DNA of 17,877 nt, from contig JBEBBU010000048.1 in assembly GCA_041158225.1 (NCBI GenBank), forward strand, positions 1 through 17,877, given 5' to 3'. Each line of letters begins with the position of its first letter. The first letter of the stretch is position 1. The notes under the pieces are model-generated. The model searched no databases. It had not been told where the DNA came from and was given only the letters and a program-made list of their open reading frames with translations. The translations under genes and the position numbers were made by a program. Source of the stretch: JBEBBU01 sp041158225. GTDB lineage: Bacteria; Pseudomonadota; Gammaproteobacteria; Methylococcales; Methylococcaceae. Shown piece by piece: positions 1-7,840 of the stretch.

Positions 1-2632
1 CATGCAGCTTGAGAAAGCAGTCAAATGGCAGTTCGATCTTCCTGACGGGCACGGTAGGATGCTGCAGGCGCCATTCGGCAATTTCCCTAGCATCCGCCAC
101 GATCGCGGGATTCCGGTACCATCTCTCCGTGGAAGCATGCAGATGCTGCATGCCAAGCTGGGCCGGCGGCTTCTGCCAGCGGAGACAGTGCATGGCCATC
201 GCCAGCCCGCTATCATCACTGTCCACAGAGAAGCCTGCCAGTATGCCAAGCATCTCCGGGTCAGTTCTCAGTGCAATACGGACCAGCGCAGCCCTGAGGC
301 TGGCCACATCCGGATCATCAGGCACAGGTTGCCCCAGTGCACTGGCTTTCCACTCGGACCAAGTATGTTTCTTGAGCACTTCGATGGCTGATAGGCCAGA
401 AACCTCGATAAAGCTGCCGAAACTGAGCGGCATCTGCTGCTCGCTATGCCAGGTACTGATGAGTTCGGGAATCAGTGTGTTCAGATCGCGCAGCGCCAGG
501 CTGATTTTCTCGAGGACACGTGCTCTAGCCACCCGTTCGAGCTGAATATGACAGCCTGATGGCAGGGATGGAAAATCAAGCTCAACCTCCCTTTTCATAC
601 CCATACGCCACCCCATGAGCAATGCGGCCAGGCGCTGATCCAACCGGTAACGTCGATGGGTCTGTCCCACAAAATCAAGGACGGTCAGTGCTGACTTGCC
701 GGGCGCATGACGCAGGCCGCGTCCCAGTTGCTGCAGAAAAACAGTCAGACTTTCAGTGGGGCGCAGAAACAGCACCAGATTGATTTCTGGTATATCAACA
801 CCTTCGCTCAATACATCCACCGTGAACACAAAGTGAATACGCCCCGCCCGCAGATCGCTGAGATGCCGTTCGCGCAACTCGCGTGGAGTCTCGCCCGTGA
901 CCATTTCAGCCCGGAGACCTGCCATCTGGAAATGAAGCGTCATGAAGTGCGCATGTTTTACACCCGCACAGAAACCAACACCCCGGATATCATCAGATTC
1001 AGGCTGATAGCGCTGCAGCGCCTTCAGGATAAGATCGACACGCGCTCTGGCACGGATATCATCACCGGTGTAAACGCGCTCCAATGCATCCACAGAGTAT
1101 CGCCCCTGACGCCAGAAACTCTCACCTGAAATATCAATGTTATCCGCCACCCCGAAATAATGAAAAGGACAGAGCAGCTGTTCGTGCAATGCTTCAGGCA
1201 GGCGGATTTCTGCCGACATGCGGCCGTCAAAATCCGGCAGTATGGATGAGCCATCCATACGCTCCGGCGTAGCGGTCAGCCCAAGCAGGAGGCCAGGTCG
1301 CAGATGGTCAAACAGGGGACGGTAACTATCTGCACTGCCATGATGGGCCTCATCCACTACTACATAAGCGAAGTGATCCGGCGCCAGCTGATGCCACTGC
1401 CTGCCAAGGCTCTGGATGGAAGCAAACACATGCTGCCACTGCGCAGGCTGCTGTCCATCAACCAGCAGTTCACCAAAGTTCTGGTCACGGAGTACCGTTC
1501 TGAAACAGTCGATGGCCTGCTCAAGGATTTCCTTGCGATGCGCCACAAACAGGAGGCTCGGTGCCATGCCAGCCTCCAGCATCTGCTGGCGGTAATCCAG
1601 GGCAGCAATCACGGTTTTACCGGTACCTGTAGCCGCGACAACCAGATTACGCCGGCATGCCGCAGCCCTCATGGCCTGCAGGGATTCCAGAATCCGCAAC
1701 TGATAGGGTCGTGGCGTAATTTCTGCGAAGAATCGCTGAGATACATCACCAGGCTCGCGCTGCATATTGACCGCCTGACGGAAGCGCTGAAAACTGCGCT
1801 CGTCATACGGCTCAAAATCACGGGACGCCCAGTAGACTTCGAACTCGGCTGCAAAGCGCTCCAGTATATGCGGCATATCCTGGGCCGTGACCTTGACCGT
1901 CCATTCCAGTCCATGCGTCATGGCGCTATGCGACATATTGGCGGAGCCGATATAGGCAGAGGAAAATCCGCTGGCACGCCTGAAATGATAAGCCTTGGCA
2001 TGCAGACGCGTTGCCTGGGTATCATAGGAAAGCCGTATGTCGACATTGCGCAGTCCAGCCAGCCATTCCAGTGCCGATGGGTCACTGGCGCCCATATAAC
2101 TGGTAGAAATGATCCTGACTGGAACACTTTTTTCCGCAAGCTGTTCAAGCGCTGGCATGAGCAGGCGCAGGCCCGACCACTTGATGAACGACACCAGCAT
2201 GTTCACACCGTCAGCTGTCGCCATTTCAGCACGCAGTTCATGCTCAAGCGAAGGATCGCCCCCCTGCCCGGTAAGTAGCGTGCTGGTGCTAAGCGAGGTC
2301 AACGGCCGCGACAGTTCAGTCTTCGTCGGCACAAGGCCGGTCAGTAGATTTTTTCTGGGCGATAACAGCTGTTTGCGTTTCAGGTAATCCAGACCATCCT
2401 GGGCAGCCAGCAGGGCCATAATCCTATTGACAAGTTCGAGCCTGTCATTAGGCGAGATGATGCGCAATGCCTGACGCAACACCTGCTCCACCCATTGCGC
2501 GTAAACTTCGGGCACCGACTCATCGTCGATGGTATCCAGCAGAGGTTTAAGTTCCGCGTTACTTTCCAGCAGCTGCTGCAGTTCTTCATCAAGCAGCCGT
2601 TCATACAGCCCTGGAGGGAGATGATTTTCCAT
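1..2632 (-). CDS. PLD-like/DEAH-box helicase with DUF3427-type C-terminus (partial, 3' end outside window)
   Basis: About 877 codons are open from ATG 2632 to the left edge with no stop, so the C-terminus is missing. Visible order: an N-terminal helical region; a phospholipase-D-like domain (about residues 115-260) with an HxK motif (H211, K213) and GSANMS (229-234); a superfamily 2 helicase with Walker A ATGTGKT (K339), DEAH box 427-430 and an arginine-finger motif QLGRGLR near 640; then LDFVGQ and a region matching DUF3427-family proteins. The usual HKD aspartate is absent: R218 sits at that position, so nuclease activity is uncertain. Such proteins (HKD nuclease fused to an SSL2/UvrB-type helicase) are expected to act on DNA in repair or defence; the exact role is unknown. 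AAGGAG lies 8 bases before the start (2641-2646), which fixes it. The 117 bases separating it from the photolyase gene show no convincing terminator or promoter. Domain call is firm, function is not. Confidence 0.88.
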   Translation of the reverse strand, partial: MENHLPPGLYERLLDEELQQLLESNAELKPLLDTIDDESVPEVYAQWVEQVLRQALRIISPNDRLELVNRIMALLAAQDGLDYLKRKQLLSPRKNLLTGLVPTKTELSRPLTSLSTSTLLTGQGGDPSLEHELRAEMATADGVNMLVSFIKWSGLRLLMPALEQLAEKSVPVRIISTSYMGASDPSALEWLAGLRNVDIRLSYDTQATRLHAKAYHFRRASGFSSAYIGSANMSHSAMTHGLEWTVKVTAQDMPHILERFAAEFEVYWASRDFEPYDERSFQRFRQAVNMQREPGDVSQRFFAEITPRPYQLRILESLQAMRAAACRRNLVVAATGTGKTVIAALDYRQQMLEAGMAPSLLFVAHRKEILEQAIDCFRTVLRDQNFGELLVDGQQPAQWQHVFASIQSLGRQWHQLAPDHFAYVVVDEAHHGSADSYRPLFDHLRPGLLLGLTATPERMDGSSILPDFDGRMSAEIRLPEALHEQLLCPFHYFGVADNIDISGESFWRQGRYSVDALERVYTGDDIRARARVDLILKALQRYQPESDDIRGVGFCAGVKHAHFMTLHFQMAGLRAEMVTGETPRELRERHLSDLRAGRIHFVFTVDVLSEGVDIPEINLVLFLRPTESLTVFLQQLGRGLRHAPGKSALTVLDFVGQTHRRYRLDQRLAALLMGWRMGMKREVELDFPSLPSGCHIQLERVARARVLEKISLALRDLNTLIPELISTWHSEQQMPLSFGSFIEVSGLSAIEVLKKHTWSEWKASALGQPVPDDPDVASLRAALVRIALRTDPEMLGILAGFSVDSDDSGLAMAMHCLRWQKPPAQLGMQHLHASTERWYRNPAIVADAREIAEWRLQHPTVPVRKIELPFDCFLKLH

Positions 2633-2749
2633 TCAGCTATCTCCTTCATGTGGCCATACGCCCCGTTGCACACATAAGTAGGCTGCCATGCAGCGTGTCC
2701 TTGAAACCATCATCGTGGCAATAGCCTGACACATCATCAAGTTCGCCCG

Positions 2750-4279
2750 CTAGAGGTCAGCCAGATTTGCAAGCATGCCAGCCGACTGCTGGCGGATCTG
2801 CTGCTTTTCCTGATCATCAATCTTATCCAGATAACGGTAGACGTGAAACAGGCGCGGATGGCCCGAAAGCTTTTCCTGATGCTCAAGGTGAAAGTTCCAG
2901 TACAGGGCATTCAGCGGACAGGCTGTTGCGCCGTATCGGGCCTTACGATCGTAGTGACAGCCCTTGCAGTAATCGCTCATCCTGTGCATATAGCTGGCTG
3001 AAGCGACATATGGCTTACTGGCCAGCCGTCCGCCATCGGCATACTGACTCATCCCCAGCGTATTGGGCATCTCTACCCATTCAAACGCATCAATATAGAT
3101 ACCCAGATACCATTCATGCAGCTGTAGCGGATCCAGCCCGGCGAGCAGTGCAAAGTTGCCAGTGACCATAAGGCGCTGGATATGATGGGCATAAGCCAGA
3201 TCCAGCGACTGGTGGATGACCTGTGACAGACAGCGCATATGGGTATGACCATTCCAGAACCACTCCGGCAAAGGCCTCTGATGCTCGAAATAGTTGGTGT
3301 GCAGATAGTCAGGCATATGCGCCCAGTAGAATCCCCTGACATATTCCCGCCATCCCAGTATCTGGCGGATAAAGCCTTCAACCGCTGCCAGTGAAACCAG
3401 ACCGGTTCGCCAGGCATCCTCAGCTGCTTTGATCACCTCAAGCGGCTGCAGCATCTTGGTATTCATGGCAAACGAGAGAAGGGAATGATAGAGATAGGGG
3501 GACTGCGTGGACATGGCATCCTGATAATCACCAAAATGCGGCAGGCCATACCTTACAAAATGAGCCAGCAGTTCAAGCGCTTCCTGACGGTTCAGTGGCC
3601 AGGGAAAGTCGGCCGCACAAGGGTATCCCAGCGTCACAATCCCAGAAGCCTGGATGTCATCCCACAGTTGTGCATGATCATGGGACTTCTGCCATGGTGG
3701 CGGCAGGGGCGGCGACCTTGGCCAAGGCTTGCGGTTATCATGGTCATAGTTCCAGCGGCCGCCTTCAGGCTTACCGTTCCGGTCCAGAAGGATCTGGTAA
3801 CGCCTGCGCATGGCTCGATAGAAGGTTTCCATCAGCCAGTTGTCATGTCCAGGAAACATGGCGGCAGCATCATGGCGTTCCGTCAGGAAATGATGCGAAG
3901 ACACCATACCAGCGGGAACACCACATGATGCCGTAAACACCGCCAGTTGCCGGTCAATCCGCCACTCGTCCGGCGCCTGCCATTCCAGCCTTTGGAAACT
4001 GGCTGTTGCCAGCATGAGCGCAAGATTGGATGTCAGGGACTGGCGATTATCTGGATCAAGTATATGGAAGTAGCGAATCCTGTGGCCCTTTGCTCCAATA
4101 TGCCGTGCAAAGTCCCGCATGGCGGCAAAGATAGCCAGCACTTTCTGCGCATGATGGCAGACATAGTCCGTTTCCGAACGCACCTCCATCATGACATAAA
4201 GAATCCCGTCATTAACCTCATGAAACCATGTATGTTCAGGATTGAGCTGGTCACCCAGAACAAGACGAAGGATTGTCAT
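2750..4279 (-). CDS. phrB: FeS-containing (6-4) photolyase / bacterial cryptochrome, PhrB type
   Basis: This 509-residue flavoprotein is predicted to use light to repair UV (6-4) pyrimidine photoproducts in DNA. Its length and cysteine layout match the FeS-BCP/CryPro family, whose type member is Agrobacterium PhrB. The four cluster ligands are visible as C350, C438, C441 and C454, the same numbers I recall for PhrB. Also present are the YAHHIQRL segment with H365/H366 (active-site His region), W342, W390 and Y391 (electron-transfer positions in PhrB), Y424, and D179 in the interdomain loop. The N-terminal part (1-130) starts with the typical LRLVLGDQLN of the antenna-binding domain. The ATG overlaps the stop of the upstream DUF2256 gene (ATGA), and no strong ribosome site of its own is seen, so translation is probably coupled. 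Lesion specificity is inferred from family, not shown. Confidence 0.95.
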   Translation of the reverse strand: MTILRLVLGDQLNPEHTWFHEVNDGILYVMMEVRSETDYVCHHAQKVLAIFAAMRDFARHIGAKGHRIRYFHILDPDNRQSLTSNLALMLATASFQRLEWQAPDEWRIDRQLAVFTASCGVPAGMVSSHHFLTERHDAAAMFPGHDNWLMETFYRAMRRRYQILLDRNGKPEGGRWNYDHDNRKPWPRSPPLPPPWQKSHDHAQLWDDIQASGIVTLGYPCAADFPWPLNRQEALELLAHFVRYGLPHFGDYQDAMSTQSPYLYHSLLSFAMNTKMLQPLEVIKAAEDAWRTGLVSLAAVEGFIRQILGWREYVRGFYWAHMPDYLHTNYFEHQRPLPEWFWNGHTHMRCLSQVIHQSLDLAYAHHIQRLMVTGNFALLAGLDPLQLHEWYLGIYIDAFEWVEMPNTLGMSQYADGGRLASKPYVASASYMHRMSDYCKGCHYDRKARYGATACPLNALYWNFHLEHQEKLSGHPRLFHVYRYLDKIDDQEKQQIRQQSAGMLANLADL

Positions 4280-4428
4280 GACGGATCCGGTGATGAGCGA
4301 TGACGGGATTCACGACAGCGTCGGGAACAGTAGCGAACCTCGTCCCAGCACCTGGCCCATTTGCGACGCCAGGTAAATGAGAGGCCGCATACCACGCAGA
4401 ATTTCACCGGCAGATGGTTTTTTTTCAC
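4276..4428 (-). CDS. DUF2256 small Cys-rich (zinc-ribbon-like) protein
   Basis: A 50-residue basic protein, short enough to be missed by many gene callers. It reads (M)KKNHLPVKF, then CVVC (C11, C14), a TWRRKW segment, RCWDEVRYC with C27 and C34, and C38, ending SSPDPS. The two Cys pairs and the TWRRKW...CWDEVRYCS core are the hallmark of DUF2256, a family often encoded beside FeS photolyase genes; its biochemical role is not known to me, and metal binding is inferred from the cysteines. The start is GTG at 4428, whose GTGA overlaps the TGA of the upstream cyclase; the stop overlaps the ATG of the photolyase (ATGA). A GAGGA sequence lies about 12 bases before the GTG. The GTG is followed directly by eight adenines covering codons 2-4, a slippery run. 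Placement between photoreceptor and photolyase suggests a light or photolyase-linked job. Confidence 0.9.
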   Translation of the reverse strand: MKKNHLPVKFCVVCGLSFTWRRKWARCWDEVRYCSRRCRESRHRSSPDPS

Positions 4429-5510
4429 CGTCCGGCAGATTCCTCGATGATCCCAGGCCTCGCCAGAGACGTTTCCATCAAATCCCTGGCAATCTGCTCA
4501 AAGTTTTTCATCTGCCGCACCAGCGGATCATCCAGACTGAAGATGGTCTGCCACTGCATCTGTCCTTTGAGCTGGAAGCGCCCAACTTCCTGAAATGGCC
4601 AGTCCGGCCTGCTACAGGCCTCCTTCACGGCTTCGCTCATGGCAAGACAGCGACCTATCGAACGGGTCAGGTGTTCCACTCTGGCGGCCAGATTGACACT
4701 ATCTCCCAGCACGGTGTAATCCATCTTGTATCTTGAGCCAAAATTGCCAACGATCACTGGCCCCAGCGTCAGCCCCAGACCAGCATACAGGTAATGCTTG
4801 AGCTGGCCAGGTGCAGCTGATGCCCGCACCTGCTGCAGCTTTTCCAGTATCGCCATGGATGCCGCCAGCGCCCCATCCGCCAGATCTGGTGAAAAATAGG
4901 CCATGATGCCGTCGCCAACATATTTGTTGACATGCCCCCCTTGCGCCACAATTTCATCAGAGGCTATCGCCAGAAAACTGTTGACCAGATCAGCCACTTC
5001 TTCAACCGGAAACATGCCCGACAGATGGGAGAACGCGACAATATCAGCAAAAAGAATGACATGATCCGAGCGCTTCAGTGGCACGGCCAGAGGATTGACA
5101 CCCTCGGTGAGGAACTGCAGGACGGCGGGCTGGGTATAGCGTTCAATCACACGGTGGGACTCGGTGATATTTTCCAGCATGATACGTATGGCCTGGATCA
5201 TCATGTCGCTGGAATGCCCCAGCTGCACGGTTTTCATCGACCAGAAAGGGAAAAGGCGCTCACTGATGTCAGGTTCCACTTTCAGTATCAGCAGGCCCTG
5301 ATGGCGCTCGTCCCTTCGGATACGATCCAGGGTAGCGTCTACCGCAGCTTCCTCACCTTCCAGTATCTGAAAGAAAAACTCTTCAGCTGAAAAGAGAATA
5401 CCGGTCACGCCCACCCTGGAATTGTTGAACATGGAACGCGCACCGATGCCATCGACTTCCTCCCGCCCCAGTCTGCGGGTAGTGGAACTGATATACATGA
5501 TACGCTTCAT
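4425..5510 (-). CDS. Photoactivated adenylate cyclase: BLUF domain fused to class III cyclase (bPAC-like)
   Basis: This 361-residue soluble protein joins an N-terminal BLUF flavin photosensor (about 1-100) to a class III nucleotide cyclase (about 145-330) through a short helical linker containing ESHRVIERY. BLUF residues: Y6, N29/N30, Q48 in FFQILEGE, W90 and M92. Cyclase residues: metal-binding D156 (FADIVAF) and D200 (YVGDGIMA), adenine-selecting K196 and T266, transition-state N273 and R277 (NLAARVE). All correspond to those of Beggiatoa bPAC (350 residues), and the linker is similar too, so blue light should raise cAMP through conversion of ATP. The K/T pair argues against guanylate specificity. 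The ATG is preceded by AGGT about 7 bases upstream and lies 12 bases after the protease stop. Its TGA overlaps the DUF2256 GTG start, which places it upstream of the photolyase in one operon. Light response and product are inferred from conservation. Confidence 0.95.
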   Translation of the reverse strand: MKRIMYISSTTRRLGREEVDGIGARSMFNNSRVGVTGILFSAEEFFFQILEGEEAAVDATLDRIRRDERHQGLLILKVEPDISERLFPFWSMKTVQLGHSSDMMIQAIRIMLENITESHRVIERYTQPAVLQFLTEGVNPLAVPLKRSDHVILFADIVAFSHLSGMFPVEEVADLVNSFLAIASDEIVAQGGHVNKYVGDGIMAYFSPDLADGALAASMAILEKLQQVRASAAPGQLKHYLYAGLGLTLGPVIVGNFGSRYKMDYTVLGDSVNLAARVEHLTRSIGRCLAMSEAVKEACSRPDWPFQEVGRFQLKGQMQWQTIFSLDDPLVRQMKNFEQIARDLMETSLARPGIIEESAGR

Positions 5511-5522
5511 GTCAACCTGCCC

Positions 5523-6290
5523 TTACTTGATGAAAACACTGGCATCAACCGCAAAACTGTGGGCATCCCGCGCATGGGCAGCGGTCGCTGCCGAGAATAC
5601 CCCCACGACCCAGTACTGGTTGCCCTCCCTGAGCAGCAGCGGGGCTCCAGAGTCGCCTTTGGTACTGTCACAGTTGGTAATCAGCACCCGTCCCTCCTCT
5701 GTGCGCCCCTGAATCCGGCAGCCATCGTTCATTGACAGCAGATAAGGTCTGTCCATGGCATAGCCGGCCGTCAGAAGATGAGGGGTAGCTGTACTGGTTC
5801 CCGTTGCACCATCCACCAGTGACCGTATACTCACAGGCCGTATGGCCATGCGATGTTCCAGCCTGATCATGGCCCAGTCATGACCGATCTGGCTCATGGC
5901 AGGTGACGGAGGCTGATCCGATGATCTGCGTATCGATACGCCTTTGGCGTAGTCCAGCCAGACATCACGCCTGAATCCTGCGGCAAAGATGACTTCATCC
6001 GGCTTGAGCCAGCGCCCTGCCTGAGCACTGTAGACACAGTGTGCTGCGGTCAGGACAGTATCCGGCGTCACCAGCGTGCCGGTACAGTGAGCGTAGCCAC
6101 CGACCTGATTGATACGTCCCAGCGCCTGCCATGGCCAGGCCGTCGAATCCAGTGGTACCCTGTCATCCCTGCCGACAATCCCAGGAAGATCGGTTCGCTG
6201 CGGCGGCACATAGCCTGACGGAATCTCTGCATGAGCGGCAGCTGCCAGAATCAGCATCAGTCCAGGGATGGTGCGTCGCAAAACCTTCAT
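5523..6290 (-). CDS. Secreted trypsin-like serine protease (S1 family)
   Basis: This 255-residue protein starts with a Sec-type signal peptide: basic MKVLRR, a hydrophobic stretch, and a likely cut after AHA (residue 21). The S1 catalytic triad is complete: H84 in TAAHC, D138 in GHDWAMIRL, S214 in GDSGAPL. Four cysteines (69, 85, 191, 207) fit two disulfides, as expected for an exported fold. The mature domain begins without the canonical IVGG activation site (GIVGRDD at 37-43 is the nearest), so how it is activated is unclear. The specificity pocket cannot be read confidently; N206/D208 lie close to the usual S1 region. Its ATG follows the ligase stop by three bases, with a GAGGGG inside the end of the ligase gene. 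No substrate can be named, and its link to the downstream light genes is only positional. Confidence 0.92.
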   Translation of the reverse strand: MKVLRRTIPGLMLILAAAAHAEIPSGYVPPQRTDLPGIVGRDDRVPLDSTAWPWQALGRINQVGGYAHCTGTLVTPDTVLTAAHCVYSAQAGRWLKPDEVIFAAGFRRDVWLDYAKGVSIRRSSDQPPSPAMSQIGHDWAMIRLEHRMAIRPVSIRSLVDGATGTSTATPHLLTAGYAMDRPYLLSMNDGCRIQGRTEEGRVLITNCDSTKGDSGAPLLLREGNQYWVVGVFSAATAAHARDAHSFAVDASVFIK

Positions 6291-6293
6291 CGC

Positions 6294-7820
6294 TCAGACA
6301 ACCCCTCGCTCGACTTCACCTGCCCTGCGCAATTCCCGCTTCAGCAGCTTGCCAGCTGCATTTTTGGGTAGCTGGTCACGGATATAAACGCGCCTGGGGA
6401 TTTCATGACGGCCCAGGGATGCCTTGCACCAGCTTTTCAGTTCTGCTTCGGTCAGGGGCGAGGAAAGTACCACATGGGCGACTGGCAGCTCGCCATGAAG
6501 GTCATCAGGCTCGCCCACCACAGCCACCTCAACCACAGCGGGATGGCGATAGATGACTTCCTCAATGACACGGGGATAGACATTCATGCCATTGACGATG
6601 ATCAGGTCTTTCTTGCGGTCAACCAGTGAGAAATAGCCATCCTGATCTTCCGTACCCAGATCACCCGTCAGAAACCAGCCATCCTGAAAAGATGCCCGGG
6701 TAGCTTCTGGCTGCCGCCAGTAGCCTTTGAATACACTGGCAGAACGCACTGCGACCTCTCCTACCTCACCCAAAGGGAGCGTGCGCCCATCTTCAGCCAC
6801 AATACGCATTTCGACCCCGGGCACCGGCAGGCCAACAGTACCTGGCTTGATCAATCCACCCACAGGATTGACACAGGTGACAGGACCGCACTCTGTCGGC
6901 CCATCACCTTCATGCACAGTGAGGCCAAAACGCTGCCGGAAAGCCTCCAGCACCGCCACAGGCATGGCGGCTCCACCGGAAACGCACAGACGCAGCCCCC
7001 TGAGAGCATCCGTCATGTCAGGACGCAGACGTAGCAGCAGGATATACATGCTGGGTACACCAAGAAACACCGTGGCCGCGGCGGCTCTGATACGTTCAGC
7101 CACCGTTTCCGGTTCAAACCGTGACATTGAGACAATGGCACAGCCATTGAGTAGCGGAGTAAGCAGGCCAACAGTAGCCGCAAACGCATGAAACATGGGC
7201 AGCACCAGCAGTACCCTGTCCTCACCGGAACGCCACTGCATCGCAATGGTCACGCTGGCCACATTGGCCAGCAGATTGGCATGGGACAGCATCGCCCCCT
7301 TGGATTTGCCTGTCGTACCAGAAGTATAGAGTATGGCGGCCAGATCCTGATCGGGATCCAGATCAGGCGTGACAGGCTCTGTTTCCTGCCCCGCCTGCAG
7401 CCAGATCTTCCAGTCCTGCCCTCCCTCGGGACAGATCATCTGCACATGACGCAGCAGGGGCAACTGTGGCTGAATCTGCTGTACAGAAGCAGCGAAGTTT
7501 GTATGACAGAACCAGACCACGACACCGGCATCTTCGAGTACATGCTGCACTTCAGGTGCGCTGAGCAGCAGGTTGACTGGCACCACCACCCCACCTGTCT
7601 TGAGAATAGCCAGATAAACGATCACAAACTCAGGGGAGTTCGGACAGGAAATTGCAACACGGTCCCCCTTGATCACCCCATGCGTCTGTAACATGTGCGC
7701 CACATGATCGGACATAGTGTCGAGCTCAGCGTAGCTGAGTGGCACATGCCCGTCAATGACGGCGGGCCGCGCAGAATAACGGGCTGCCGCCTTGCGAAAA
7801 GCCTCAACCAGAGAGATCAA
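6294..7820 (-). CDS. AMP-forming acyl-CoA ligase (fatty acid-CoA ligase family)
   Basis: A 508-residue ANL-superfamily enzyme expected to activate a carboxylic acid, probably a fatty acid, to an acyl-adenylate and then an acyl-CoA in the cytoplasm. Motifs seen: phosphate-binding loop YTSGTTGKSKG (165-175), GVPSMY (254-259), A5 region GDGPTE (305-310), GWFLTGDLG (381-389) with D387, hinge and ribose region DRKKDLIIVNGMNVYP (401-416), and catalytic K491 in NAAGK. The A5 motif has Asp where many relatives have Tyr (YGxTE). Chain-length or substrate choice cannot be read. The start is unusual: TTG at 7820, with an in-frame stop nine bases upstream and no clear ribosome site; the next in-frame Met is residue 36, inside the domain. 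The N-terminus SLVEAFRKAAARY fits the family, so TTG is preferred. It lies 20 bases after the lipoprotein gene and just before the protease. Confidence 0.9.
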   Translation of the reverse strand: MISLVEAFRKAAARYSARPAVIDGHVPLSYAELDTMSDHVAHMLQTHGVIKGDRVAISCPNSPEFVIVYLAILKTGGVVVPVNLLLSAPEVQHVLEDAGVVVWFCHTNFAASVQQIQPQLPLLRHVQMICPEGGQDWKIWLQAGQETEPVTPDLDPDQDLAAILYTSGTTGKSKGAMLSHANLLANVASVTIAMQWRSGEDRVLLVLPMFHAFAATVGLLTPLLNGCAIVSMSRFEPETVAERIRAAAATVFLGVPSMYILLLRLRPDMTDALRGLRLCVSGGAAMPVAVLEAFRQRFGLTVHEGDGPTECGPVTCVNPVGGLIKPGTVGLPVPGVEMRIVAEDGRTLPLGEVGEVAVRSASVFKGYWRQPEATRASFQDGWFLTGDLGTEDQDGYFSLVDRKKDLIIVNGMNVYPRVIEEVIYRHPAVVEVAVVGEPDDLHGELPVAHVVLSSPLTEAELKSWCKASLGRHEIPRRVYIRDQLPKNAAGKLLKRELRRAGEVERGVV

Positions 7821-7840
7821 ATCAAAGGCTCACGGTATGT

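Noticed and set aside
1304..2278. A 324-codon plus-strand open frame
   Set aside because: It lies opposite the helicase gene, whose minus-strand frame carries recognisable PLD, Walker A and DEAH motifs. The plus-strand product shows no motif.
1..2632. Assigning the helicase to a named anti-phage system such as DISARM
   Set aside because: DISARM-like systems need a methylase and further subunits, none of which is in the window, and the C-terminal DUF3427-type region points to a separate stand-alone family.
2380..2673. A 97-codon minus-strand open frame overlapping the helicase start
   Set aside because: It is out of frame with the helicase, whose ATG at 2632 has a good ribosome site; its product is Cys/Trp-rich and unlike any family I know.
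2682..2694. GCTGC-CAT-GCAGC inverted repeat between photolyase and helicase as a terminator
   Set aside because: The stem is only five pairs with a three-base loop and no T tail on the minus strand; too weak to claim.
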